A stretch of DNA of 10,338 nt, taken from the NCBI GenBank assembly GCA_021163905.1, contig JAGGTG010000257.1, forward strand, positions 1 through 10,338. The letters are read 5' to 3'. Both the position numbers and the translations under genes were made by a program. This document shows positions 1 through 7,126 of this stretch, piece after piece. Within the stretch, counting starts at the first letter, position 1. Each line of letters starts with the position of its first letter. Under the pieces are notes generated by a model. That model was given only the letters and a program-made list of their open reading frames with translations. It made no database searches and was not told the origin of the DNA. Origin of the DNA: Candidatus Aerophobota bacterium (lineage in GTDB: Bacteria > Aerophobota > Aerophobia > Aerophobales > B3-G15).

Positions 1-2
1 TT

Positions 3-707
3 CAAACTTTTGCTATACCCCCTGTTTGGATATTTAAGCCCACTTTACAAAGTTACAAGGCTATATTTACTGAGATGCAGTTTTCTCATTACTTGCTAAA
101 TAGCACTATTATTGCTATTTCAAATACTATTCTGGTGGTTTTTACTGGTTCTTTGGCTGCTTACAGTATAGCCAGGTTTAAAACTGGGGGTAATAATTTG
201 TCTTTCTGGATTTTAAGTATTAGAATGGTCCCTCCCATTGTAGTTACTGTTCCACTTTTTATCGCTTTTGATAAACTCCATATGATAGATACTCATTTTG
301 CTTTAATTCTTCTCTATACAACCCTTAATTTACCTTTAGCTGTATGGATGATGAGAGCTTTCTTTATGGAGATACCAGAGGAGCTGGAGGAAAGTGCTAT
401 GATAGATGGATGCTCTCGAATGCAAGCTCTCTGGAGAATTGCTTTACCCCTGGCCAAGCCAGGTTTAGCAGCTACAGCTATACTTTGTTTTATCTTTTCA
501 TGGAATGAATTTCTCTTTGCCCTTATATTTACCAGAATTGTAGCTAAAACGGCCCCCTTAGCTATGACTACTTTAATGACCGAGAGGGAGATATATTGGG
601 GCAAGATTTGTGCTGGAGCTACTCTGGTTATAATTCCAGTAATTGTTTTTTCCTTTATTGTGCAAAAACATATTGTAAGAGGACTTACCTTTGGAGCTAT
701 TAAGTAA
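3..707 (+). CDS. CUT1-type ABC transporter permease, MalG family (5'-truncated by window edge)
   Basis: Inner-membrane permease subunit of a carbohydrate-type (CUT1) importer. The frame is open from base 3, and the codons before the first ATG (75) read QTFAIPPVWIFKPTLQSYKAIF. That run is the periplasmic stretch seen after the first membrane helix of MalG proteins, so the ATG at 75 is internal and the true start lies outside the window. Several hydrophobic helices follow. The cytoplasmic EAA loop that contacts the ATPase is at bases 387-410 (EESAMIDG), followed by a leucine-proline (LP) pair. The C-terminus ends RGLTFGAIK, matching the ending GLTFGAIK of the complete MalG at 9465-10313, so the two are paralogues. 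The stop TAA is 26 bases before the corrinoid-protein gene, which suggests co-transcription. Substrate unknown. The missing part, about 70 residues, is estimated from the intact paralogue. Confidence 0.93.
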   Translation, partial: QTFAIPPVWIFKPTLQSYKAIFTEMQFSHYLLNSTIIAISNTILVVFTGSLAAYSIARFKTGGNNLSFWILSIRMVPPIVVTVPLFIAFDKLHMIDTHFALILLYTTLNLPLAVWMMRAFFMEIPEELEESAMIDGCSRMQALWRIALPLAKPGLAATAILCFIFSWNEFLFALIFTRIVAKTAPLAMTTLMTEREIYWGKICAGATLVIIPVIVFSFIVQKHIVRGLTFGAIK

Positions 708-720
708 ATTTTAAAATAAT

Positions 721-727
721 AGGAGGG
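721..727 (+). promoter_or_regulatory. Ribosome binding site that fixes a TTG start
   Basis: AGGAGGG lies 6 bases before the TTG at 734. The next in-frame ATG is about 40 codons downstream and would remove most of the N-terminal cap of the corrinoid protein, so the TTG start is strongly preferred. Confidence 0.85.
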
Positions 728-733
728 AGAGCT

Positions 734-1378
734 TTGAACAACGAAATTCTTGAAGGTTTAAGAAAAGCTATTAAAGAGTATGATAACGAAAAAGCAGAAA
801 ATCTGGCTAAAAGGGCAGTCGAGGAAAAACTGGATCCTCTACGAGTACTGGATGCAATGACAGTTGCAATAAGAGAGGTTGGTGATGCTTTTGGAAGAGG
901 AGATCTTTGGCTTCCAGATTTAGTTGGAGCAGCAGATGCTATGCAAGCTGCTATGCCAATAATAGAGGAGGAAATTAAAAGGACCGGTGCAAAAAGAGAA
1001 AGCCTGGGAACCGTTGTAGCAGGAACAGTTTTTGGGGATATTCACTCAATAGGAAAAACAATGGTATGTACACTTCTTACCGCTGAAGGGTTTAAGGTGC
1101 ATGATTTAGGGGTAAATATAAAAGCAGAAGAGTTTTTACAGGCAATTAGAAATTATAATGCAGATATTCTGGCTATGTCTGCTCTTATGACAATGACCGC
1201 TCCAGAACAAAAGAAGGTAATCGAACAGTTAAAAAAGGAAGGCTTAAGAGATAAGATAAAGATAATGGTTGGTGGAGGAGCGATAACAGAGGAGTTTGCT
1301 AAAGAAATTGGAGCAGATGGGTATGATCCAACAGCACCAGGTGCAGTTAAGCTGGCAAGAAAATTGATTGGAAGATAG
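734..1378 (+). CDS. Corrinoid (B12-binding) methyl-carrier protein, MtbC/MtqC/MtgC-like
   Basis: Cytoplasmic methyl carrier: cobalt of a bound corrinoid takes a methyl group from an MttB-type enzyme and gives it to tetrahydrofolate through the MtqA-like enzyme. The 214 residues match the family's usual length. Residues 1-88 are the helical cap domain (B12-binding 2). Residues 91-214 form the Rossmann-like B12-binding domain, with the lower-ligand motif DIHSIG at 102-107 (His104), the SALMT motif at 149-153, and the glycine-rich GGGAIT at 180-185. Translation starts at a TTG with a strong AGGAGGG. The stop is an amber TAG (1376-1378), and that stop overlaps the Shine-Dalgarno of the next gene. 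Only three sense codons separate the TAG from the ATG of the first MttB gene, in the same frame. No gene symbol is given because the substrate is unknown. Confidence 0.96.
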   Translation: MNNEILEGLRKAIKEYDNEKAENLAKRAVEEKLDPLRVLDAMTVAIREVGDAFGRGDLWLPDLVGAADAMQAAMPIIEEEIKRTGAKRESLGTVVAGTVFGDIHSIGKTMVCTLLTAEGFKVHDLGVNIKAEEFLQAIRNYNADILAMSALMTMTAPEQKKVIEQLKKEGLRDKIKIMVGGGAITEEFAKEIGADGYDPTAPGAVKLARKLIGR

Positions 1379-1387
1379 GAGGATAAA

Positions 1388-2881
1388 ATGGCAAAAGGGT
1401 TTATGCGCAGGTTCCCGCCCTTGAAAATATTAACAGATGAGCAGGTTGAGGCGATCCATAGAGGGACACTGGATGTTCTCCAGGAAACAGGAGTTCTGGT
1501 TTATAATGAGAAAGCACTAAGTGTTTTTAAAAAGGCAGGCTGTGATGTAGATTTTGAAACAAAGAGGGTGAAGTTTCCACCTGGATTGGTTGAGGAGTGT
1601 TTGCGAAAATGTCCGAGTAGCTTTCGTGTTAAGGCAAGAAACCCAAAAGATGATTTGTTAATAGGACAGGATAATGTTCTCTTTTTTAATTTTCCCGGGA
1701 CAGATACCGTTGATCTTGATACCTGGGAACCCAGGCCTCCAACTAAAAAAGAGCATATTGATCTTATTAGGGTTTTAGATGCCCTGCCAAATGTTCATTT
1801 TTTAAATGCTTACCCTTATTTTGGATTCAGTGGTGGTATTCCTGAGGTTATGAAGGAAATAGAAGGTGTTGCCCTAAGGATAAGAAATTCAACTAAGGTT
1901 ACAATTGCAATTGCTAACAACGATATTGATATGTTTACAATAAGGATGGCAAGGGCAGCTGGATCAGAAATTTTTGCCAATCCCAATACCTCATCACCTC
2001 TTACCTGTTACACCGATCAGGTTAACGCCTGCTTTCTTGCCGCTGAATATGATCTTCCAAGTATGATATGGGATGGAGCTACTTCCGGGGGTACTGCACC
2101 TGCCAGTTTAGCTGGAGCGGTGGTACTTAGCAATGCTGAACTTATGCCTTATATAGTGCTCCTTCAGCTTTTAAAACCAGGAGCAAGGGTAGCAGTTGCA
2201 AATCTTGTTCTGCCTCAAAATATGACAAATGGGGCTCCCGCCTTTGGCGAGATAGGTGTTTCTCTGCATAATGTGGCATTTAATCAAGTATGGCGAGAAT
2301 ATGGAGTTCCCACTGTATCCTCTTCCTGTGGACCTACAAGCTCTAAGAGGATAGATTTTCAGCTGGGTTATCAGAAAATGATGCCTACTCTTCTTTCTGC
2401 TTTATCCGGATCCAGTATTTTGCAACTTTACAGCAGTATTTATGGTGAAATTACAGCTCACCCAATTCAGGCTATATTAGATGACGATATAGCAGGGATG
2501 ATCGGGCGCTTTTTGGAGGGTCTTGAGGTAAGTGATGAATCACTTGCCATAGACCTGATAAATGAGGTTGGGCCAATTCCGGGGCATTATTTAGGTAAGA
2601 AACATACCAGAAAATGGTGGAAGAAGGAACAATTTGTGCCAAAGGCAGCTGATAGGTTAACTTACCCTGAGTGGGTTAAAACAGGTAAGAAAAGCTGTAT
2701 TGATTATGCTAAGGAAAGAATGGAAGAGATACTGTCCACCCATAAGGTAGATCCTCCTCTAACCCGGAGTCAGGAGGAGGAGATAGAGAGAATATTAAAA
2801 GAGGCAAGGGAGTACTACAGAAAAAAGGGAATGATAACAGATGTAGAGTGGGAAAGTTATAAAAAAATTATTGGGGGATGA
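1388..2881 (+). CDS. MttB-superfamily corrinoid methyltransferase, non-pyrrolysine (MtgB-like), copy 1
   Basis: Predicted to move a methyl group from a methylated (probably quaternary) amine to Co(I) of the adjacent corrinoid protein. At 497 residues it has the usual MttB length. Visible family features are GGTAPASLAG in the central barrel, the acidic DDDIAGMIGRF near 370-380, EVGPIPGHYL near 393-402 and HTRKWW at 406-411, followed by P..ADRLTYPEW. The segment that carries pyrrolysine in true trimethylamine methyltransferases reads SSSCGPTSSK here (about 311-320, Cys314) with no in-frame TAG, so this belongs to the non-Pyl group. Known members of that group act on glycine betaine, proline betaine, carnitine or gamma-butyrobetaine. 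AGGAGG (1377-1382) precedes the ATG by 5 bases. The last about 42 residues form a charged helical tail shared almost exactly with copy 2. The stop TGA overlaps an upstream ATG of copy 2. Substrate unknown. Confidence 0.94.
   Translation: MAKGFMRRFPPLKILTDEQVEAIHRGTLDVLQETGVLVYNEKALSVFKKAGCDVDFETKRVKFPPGLVEECLRKCPSSFRVKARNPKDDLLIGQDNVLFFNFPGTDTVDLDTWEPRPPTKKEHIDLIRVLDALPNVHFLNAYPYFGFSGGIPEVMKEIEGVALRIRNSTKVTIAIANNDIDMFTIRMARAAGSEIFANPNTSSPLTCYTDQVNACFLAAEYDLPSMIWDGATSGGTAPASLAGAVVLSNAELMPYIVLLQLLKPGARVAVANLVLPQNMTNGAPAFGEIGVSLHNVAFNQVWREYGVPTVSSSCGPTSSKRIDFQLGYQKMMPTLLSALSGSSILQLYSSIYGEITAHPIQAILDDDIAGMIGRFLEGLEVSDESLAIDLINEVGPIPGHYLGKKHTRKWWKKEQFVPKAADRLTYPEWVKTGKKSCIDYAKERMEEILSTHKVDPPLTRSQEEEIERILKEAREYYRKKGMITDVEWESYKKIIGG
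1583..1654 (+). repeat. 72-bp direct repeat within first MttB gene, copy A
   Basis: Matches 3097-3168 with four mismatches (1605, 1612, 1627 and 1649). It encodes the GLVEECL.KCPSSFRVKARNPK segment, located near residues 66-88. The corresponding stretch in the second gene is in the same frame. Confidence 0.85.
2724..2851 (+). repeat. Near-identical 128-bp direct repeat, copy A (3' end of first MttB gene)
   Basis: This segment matches 4235-4362 with three mismatches (2734, 2758 and 2761). The last 90 bases (2762-2851) are identical, including synonymous positions. It encodes the charged C-terminal helix. Sequence on both sides diverges at once. Confidence 0.92.
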
Positions 2882-2889
2882 GCCTTTCC

Positions 2890-2895
2890 AGGAGA
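2890..2895 (+). promoter_or_regulatory. Ribosome binding site favouring the start at 2902
   Basis: AGGAGA ends 6 bases before the ATG at 2902. The alternative ATG at 2878, which overlaps the previous stop as ATGA, is preceded only by a G-run in an A-rich context. Starting at 2902 also gives MLKGFTRNFKPL, aligning without overhang to MAKGFMRRFPPL of copy 1. Confidence 0.7.
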
Positions 2896-2901
2896 AATAA
2901 G

Positions 2902-4410
2902 ATGTTGAAAGGATTTACACGTAATTTTAAACCTCTGGAAATATTAAGTGAAGAAGAAATTGAGGCAATTCATAGAGGAACGCTGAGTGTTTTGCGTAAG
3001 ACAGGAGTAAGGTTTGAAAGTAAAAAGGCTTTAAAGCTTTTTGAGAAAAATGGCTGTCAGGTAGATTACACAGATAACAGGGTAAGATTTCCCGAAGGAT
3101 TGGTTGAGGAGTGTTTGCAAAAATGCCCGAGTAGCTTTCGCGTTAAGGCAAGAAACCCAAAAAATGATATGATATGGGGTGGGGATACCGTTTACTTTCA
3201 GGCCCTATCCGGAACAGGAAGTGTTGATCTTGATACCTGGGAGCCTAAAACTCCTACAAGAAAAGAGTACTACGATGCTATAACCTGTTTAGACGCACTG
3301 CCAAATGTTCATATTATTCCCTGGTACACTCCCTGGTTTGGATTTAAAAATATTCCACCTGTTATGGCGATGCCAGAGGGACTTGCCGCAAGACTGCGAA
3401 ATTCAAGCAAGTTCACCTGTTCAAATTATTCAATGGGATGCGAAGTATTTAATATACAAATGGCTAAAGCAGTTGGAGCAGAGATCAGGAGTTCAATGGC
3501 TGCATCTCCACCCTTAACGTTTTACGAGGATGCAGTTGAGAATGCCTTCAGGACTGTTGAGGCTGGATTTATTTTGCTTATCACATCTGGTAGTGTATAT
3601 GGAGGAACCTCACCTGCTACTATTGTTGGCTCACTGATAAGTGGTAATGCCGAGATAATAGCTGGAATAGTGCTGGCTCAGCTGATAAAACCTGGAACTC
3701 GGATAATAGTTCAGGATTTTTCATTTCCCCAGAATATGAGATCAGGTTCCCCTGCTTTTGGCGCTATAGAAATTTCACTTCATCAGGTAGCATTTAACCA
3801 GATCTGGCGAAGATACAGGGTTCCTATAGATGGTGGCGTTAGCTATCCAGGTTCAAAGAAAATAGATTATCAGGCTGGATATGAGAAGGCTATTACAGCA
3901 TTAATTGGTGCCCTTTCTGGAACAAATACAATATGGATTCAAGGAGCTATGTACGGTGAGCTGGCCTTCCATCCTGTTCTGGCAATAATAGACGATGATA
4001 TGGTTGGGATGATAGGTCGTTTCCTGAGAGGAATCCTTGTAAATGATGAAACTATGGCCCTTGACTTAATAGATGAGGTTGGACCAATTCCAGGATACTA
4101 TTTAAACAAAGAACATACAAGAAAGTGGTGGAAGCTGGAGCAGTTTATACCAAAAGTGGCTGATAGGTTAACTTATCCTGAATGGTTAAAAGAGGGTAAA
4201 AAGGATTGTCTTTCCCTCGCCAAGGAAAAATATCAAGAGATACTATCCACCCATAAGGTAGATCCTCCCCTGACCCGGAGTCAGGAGGAGGAGATAGAGA
4301 GAATATTAAAAGAGGCAAGGGAGTACTACAGAAAAAAGGGAATGATAACAGATGTAGAGTGGAAAGCCTATATGAAGGATCTGGAGTCCCCAAATTATCC
4401 CTATGCGTAA
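2902..4410 (+). CDS. MttB-superfamily corrinoid methyltransferase, non-pyrrolysine (MtgB-like), copy 2
   Basis: Second MttB-like enzyme, 502 residues from the preferred start (510 if the ATG at 2878 is used). It has the same landmarks as copy 1: GGTSPATIVG, DDDMVGMIGRF, DEVGPIPGYYL, HTRKWW (405-410) and VADRLTYPEW. The pyrrolysine-equivalent segment reads GGVSYPGSK (about 311-319), again with no in-frame TAG. The N-terminal third and the C-terminal tail are very close to copy 1, even at the DNA level. The middle differs clearly: copy 2 has LTFYEDAVENAF and LLITSGSVYGG where copy 1 has LTCYTDQVNACF and MIWDGATSGG. These residues lie in the central barrel, so I infer a different substrate, or the same compound at a different methylation state. 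Both copies probably use the one corrinoid protein of the cluster. A mixed oligomer cannot be excluded. Confidence 0.93.
   Translation: MLKGFTRNFKPLEILSEEEIEAIHRGTLSVLRKTGVRFESKKALKLFEKNGCQVDYTDNRVRFPEGLVEECLQKCPSSFRVKARNPKNDMIWGGDTVYFQALSGTGSVDLDTWEPKTPTRKEYYDAITCLDALPNVHIIPWYTPWFGFKNIPPVMAMPEGLAARLRNSSKFTCSNYSMGCEVFNIQMAKAVGAEIRSSMAASPPLTFYEDAVENAFRTVEAGFILLITSGSVYGGTSPATIVGSLISGNAEIIAGIVLAQLIKPGTRIIVQDFSFPQNMRSGSPAFGAIEISLHQVAFNQIWRRYRVPIDGGVSYPGSKKIDYQAGYEKAITALIGALSGTNTIWIQGAMYGELAFHPVLAIIDDDMVGMIGRFLRGILVNDETMALDLIDEVGPIPGYYLNKEHTRKWWKLEQFIPKVADRLTYPEWLKEGKKDCLSLAKEKYQEILSTHKVDPPLTRSQEEEIERILKEAREYYRKKGMITDVEWKAYMKDLESPNYPYA
3097..3168 (+). repeat. 72-bp direct repeat within second MttB gene, copy B
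   Basis: Partner of 1583-1654, offset 1514 bases. A separate 20-base identity follows (1709-1728 against 3223-3242), encoding VDLDTWE. The offset differs from that of the 3' repeat by one codon, so the genes carry a small indel between the two patches. Confidence 0.85.
4235..4362 (+). repeat. Near-identical 128-bp direct repeat, copy B (3' end of second MttB gene)
   Basis: Partner of 2724-2851, offset 1511 bases. Bases 4273-4362 are identical to 2762-2851. The match stops after a shared TGG codon, 48 bases before the stop of the gene. Gene conversion between the tandem copies is the simplest explanation. Confidence 0.92.
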
Positions 4411-4435
4411 TTTTAAGCAATAGCTGGAGAGAGAT

Positions 4436-6244
4436 ATGGGGTATTATGAGGTTGAGTTTGAGCCAGTTGGAAGAAGAGGAAAATGCAGGGATGATGAGTC
4501 AGTTTTAGATTGTGCCCATCGCTTGGGAGTAGGTATAGTTAGTCTGTGTGGGGGACGTGGAAAATTTCATTGTTGTAAGATTCAAATTATAAAAGGTTCT
4601 GTTTCAAAACCAACTAAAAGTGAAATTGAATTTTTTTCATCTGAGGAGTTAAAGGATGGGTATCGTCTGGCCTGCCAGACTTATCTGAAAAGTAACTGTA
4701 AGATTAAGGTTCCCCTTGAATCACTGACCACACCTCAGCGTCTTCAACTGGAGGGACTGGAGATTGGTGTTAAACTAAATCCGCCTGTTAAATCCTGCGA
4801 TGTAAAATTATCACCTCCATCTATGGTGGATTTGAGGGGTGATGATGAGCGAATAATGGATGATTTAAATCACCAGTTTAATCTTTCCTGTAGAAAATTT
4901 GATATTGATGTTCTTAAAAATATGTCATCTTTGCTTCGTTCCTCCAGGTGGGAGGCCCGGGTTTTTGTACGAGATAATGAGGTAGTATCTATTAGTTCTA
5001 AACACAGCTCCGGACTGGGACTTGCTGTGGATCTTGGGACTACCAAAATAGCTGGTTATCTTCTTGATTTAGATAGTGGTAAAACTTTATCCTCCAGTGG
5101 AGTTATGAATCCCCAGATTAGTTATGGGGAGGATATTGTTTCCAGAATCACCTATGCTATGGAATCTCCAGCTAAAAAGAAAAAGCTACAGGAAGTGGTA
5201 GTAAATACCCTTAACAGTTTAACAGCTGATCTTTGTCGCAGAGCAAATGTTGAAAAAGAGAGGATTGTGGAGGCAGTGATAGTAGGGAATACTGTCATGC
5301 ATCATCTATTGCTTGATCTTCCGGTAGATCAGCTGGCAGTTTCACCATTTGTTCCTGCAGTGCAAAATTCCCTGGATGTTAAATCTCGGGATATAGGACT
5401 GAATATTGCTCCAGGAGCTTATATACATTTATTACCCAATATTGCCGGTTTTGTAGGAGCCGATCATGTGGCTATGCTTTTAGCTACGGAAAGAATCTGG
5501 AAGGATGATGATTTAGTAATAGCACTTGATATTGGTACTAATACGGAGGTTTCTTTAATAGATAATGGAGATATAACAAGTGTCTCCTGTGCCTCGGGTC
5601 CCGCATTTGAAGGGGCTCATATTAAAGATGGGATGAGAGCTACAAATGGCGCTATAGAGAGATTGCAGCTAATAGGTGATGAGGTTAAATACCAGACTAT
5701 CGGAAAAGTTCCCCCAGTTGGTCTTTGTGGTTCCGGTATTTTAGATGCCATAGCCCAGCTTTATTTAGCCGGTGTAATAAGCAGGGATGGTAAAATGAAT
5801 GATCATCCCAGGATACGTTTTCACAACAATCAAAAAGAATTTGTATTGGTTGATGAAAAAGAAAATGGTTCTCCAGCAATTACAATTACCCAAAAAGATG
5901 TGCGGGAAATACAGCTTGCCAAGGGAGCCATACGTTCCGGTATTGATGTACTTCTGCAGGAAAGAGGCCATTTTGAACAGGAAATTAAAAAGGTAATTAT
6001 TGCTGGGGCCTTTGGTAGTTATATAAATGTAGCAAGTGCTGTAAGTATTGGAATGCTACCCCCTTTGCCTTTAAATCGTTTCCAACAGGTGGGAAATGCA
6101 GCCGGAATAGGAGCTAAGCTTGCCCTTTTATCTATAGAGGAGCGATTTAAGGCAGAGGCTATAGCTCACAGAGCTTCCTACATTGAACTGGCAGCCTCTC
6201 CTGACTTTGAAAAGATCTTTCTTAGGGCAACATATCTGGGATGA
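4436..6244 (+). CDS. Ferredoxin-ASKHA ATPase, reductive activator of corrinoid proteins (RACo/RamA-like, DUF4445 family)
   Basis: Uses ATP and an electron from its iron-sulfur cluster to return inactive Co(II) corrinoid to Co(I). At 602 residues it is typical of bacterial activators. Residues 1-90 are a ferredoxin-like [2Fe-2S] domain, then a linker, then an ASKHA ATPase domain from about 193 to 590. ATPase motifs: DLGTT (199-203), VGNTVMH, DIGTNTE from 365, CASGPAFEGA from 385, CGSGILDA from 431, and AGAFGSY from 523. The cluster motif is odd: it reads CGGRGKFHCCKI from Cys38, so the canonical second Cys (C-x5-C) is Phe44, while Cys46, Cys47 and Cys80 (RLACQ) remain. There is no C-terminal 4Fe-4S domain like that of methanogen RamA. 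The start ATG follows GGAG (4426-4429). The gene is 25 bases after the second MttB gene, so it most likely serves this cluster's corrinoid protein. Confidence 0.94.
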   Translation: MGYYEVEFEPVGRRGKCRDDESVLDCAHRLGVGIVSLCGGRGKFHCCKIQIIKGSVSKPTKSEIEFFSSEELKDGYRLACQTYLKSNCKIKVPLESLTTPQRLQLEGLEIGVKLNPPVKSCDVKLSPPSMVDLRGDDERIMDDLNHQFNLSCRKFDIDVLKNMSSLLRSSRWEARVFVRDNEVVSISSKHSSGLGLAVDLGTTKIAGYLLDLDSGKTLSSSGVMNPQISYGEDIVSRITYAMESPAKKKKLQEVVVNTLNSLTADLCRRANVEKERIVEAVIVGNTVMHHLLLDLPVDQLAVSPFVPAVQNSLDVKSRDIGLNIAPGAYIHLLPNIAGFVGADHVAMLLATERIWKDDDLVIALDIGTNTEVSLIDNGDITSVSCASGPAFEGAHIKDGMRATNGAIERLQLIGDEVKYQTIGKVPPVGLCGSGILDAIAQLYLAGVISRDGKMNDHPRIRFHNNQKEFVLVDEKENGSPAITITQKDVREIQLAKGAIRSGIDVLLQERGHFEQEIKKVIIAGAFGSYINVASAVSIGMLPPLPLNRFQQVGNAAGIGAKLALLSIEERFKAEAIAHRASYIELAASPDFEKIFLRATYLG

Positions 6245-6251
6245 TTATAAC

Positions 6252-6256
6252 AAGGA
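6252..6256 (+). promoter_or_regulatory. Ribosome binding site supporting the start at 6267
   Basis: AAGGA lies 10 bases before the ATG at 6267. A longer frame from the ATG at 6183 would overlap the activator gene by about 60 bases and add 28 residues with no resemblance to the pterin-binding fold, so 6267 is preferred. Confidence 0.65.
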
Positions 6257-6266
6257 TAACATAAAA

Positions 6267-7121
6267 ATGGAAACTAAACTAACAAGTGCGAAAAAACAGG
6301 TTATTATTAGAACCGAGGGACCAACAGTTTTAATTGGTGAGAGGATAAATCCTACCGGTAAGAAAAAGTTAACCGAGGCACTGAAAAGCGGAAATTTAGA
6401 AATTGTGCGCAAAGAAGCTATAGCACAGGTTCAGGCAGGAGCAGATATTCTTGATGTTAATGTAGGTGCGCTTGGTGTAGATGAGGAGGTTTTGTTACCC
6501 GAGGTTGTGAAGGTGGTTATGAACACAGTGGATGTTCCCTTATGTCTTGACAGTGCAAATCCTGTAGCTTTAGAGAAATCTCTTAAGGTTTACCAGGGAA
6601 AGCCTCTTGTTAACTCAGTTACAGGCCAGGAGAACTCCTTGAAGAGAGTTTTACCCTTAATTAAAAAATACGGGGCAGCGGTTATTGGGCTTACGATGGA
6701 TGATGATGGTATACCGGATGATGTAGATAAAAGAGTAGCTATTGCTCATAAAATTGTAGAAAGAGCCGAGAAGGTGGGTATTCCTCGTGAGGATGTTATT
6801 ATTGATTGTTTAACGCTGGCAGTAGGAGCAAATGATAAAGCTGGTGTGGTTGTTATTGAGTCTATCAGGAGGGTGAGGGAGGAGTTAGGGGTGAACTTAA
6901 CACTTGGGGCAAGTAATATTTCCTTTGGTTTACCCGATCGGGACATAATTAACAATGCTTTTATAACTGTTGCAATTTGTACGGGAGTTACCTGTCCAAT
7001 TGTAGATGTAGCTAAAGTGAGGCCAGCTGTTTTAGCTACTGATTTAATACTGGGCCGTGATAGATACGCTATGAGGTATATTAAAGCTTATCAACAGCGT
7101 CAAAAGCAGATGGAAAAGTAA
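6267..7121 (+). CDS. Methylcorrinoid protein:tetrahydrofolate methyltransferase, pterin-binding TIM barrel (MtgA/MtqA/AcsE-like)
   Basis: Transfers the methyl group from the methylated corrinoid protein to tetrahydrofolate, feeding methyl-THF into the Wood-Ljungdahl pathway or C1 oxidation. The 284 residues (from 6267) form a single pterin-binding domain (DHPS-like barrel). Motifs in order: GERINPTG (24-31), AGADILDVNVGA (57-68), CLDSANP (93-99), NSVTGQE (116-122), GLTMDDDGIP (141-150), DCLTLAVGA (180-188) and GASNISFGLP (214-223). Asn217 sits in the SN motif that contacts folate and helps methyl transfer in characterised MeTr enzymes. Use of THF, rather than coenzyme M through a UroD-fold MtbA-type enzyme, points to a bacterium. 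The gene starts 22 bases after the activator stop. It closes the methyltransferase set, and the reverse direction (methyl-THF to corrinoid) is possible in principle. Confidence 0.94.
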   Translation: METKLTSAKKQVIIRTEGPTVLIGERINPTGKKKLTEALKSGNLEIVRKEAIAQVQAGADILDVNVGALGVDEEVLLPEVVKVVMNTVDVPLCLDSANPVALEKSLKVYQGKPLVNSVTGQENSLKRVLPLIKKYGAAVIGLTMDDDGIPDDVDKRVAIAHKIVERAEKVGIPREDVIIDCLTLAVGANDKAGVVVIESIRRVREELGVNLTLGASNISFGLPDRDIINNAFITVAICTGVTCPIVDVAKVRPAVLATDLILGRDRYAMRYIKAYQQRQKQMEK

Positions 7122-7126
7122 AAAGT

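Noticed and set aside
2878..2901. ATG at 2878 overlapping the stop of the first MttB gene (ATGA) as start of the second
   Set aside because: No Shine-Dalgarno precedes it, while AGGAGA is ideally placed for the ATG at 2902, where the protein aligns with copy 1. Coupled translation from 2878 is still possible.
3305..3517. Plus-strand open frame of 70 codons within the second MttB gene
   Set aside because: An out-of-frame shadow of a well-supported gene, with no family resemblance.
1388..4410. Possible pyrrolysine codons inside the two MttB genes
   Set aside because: Both frames are open throughout and have no in-frame TAG; the segment where Pyl sits in trimethylamine methyltransferases is encoded by ordinary sense codons in both copies.
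4145..4420. Minus-strand open frame of 91 codons
   Set aside because: It lies almost wholly inside the second MttB gene, has no ribosome binding site or recognisable domain, and its composition mirrors the + strand codons.
5697..5996. Short open frames on both strands inside the activator gene
   Set aside because: They overlap conserved ASKHA ATPase coding sequence and have no initiation signals.
6183..6266. Longer N-terminus of the THF methyltransferase from the ATG at 6183
   Set aside because: It overlaps the activator gene and adds residues that do not belong to the pterin-binding fold; the ATG at 6267 has its own ribosome binding site.
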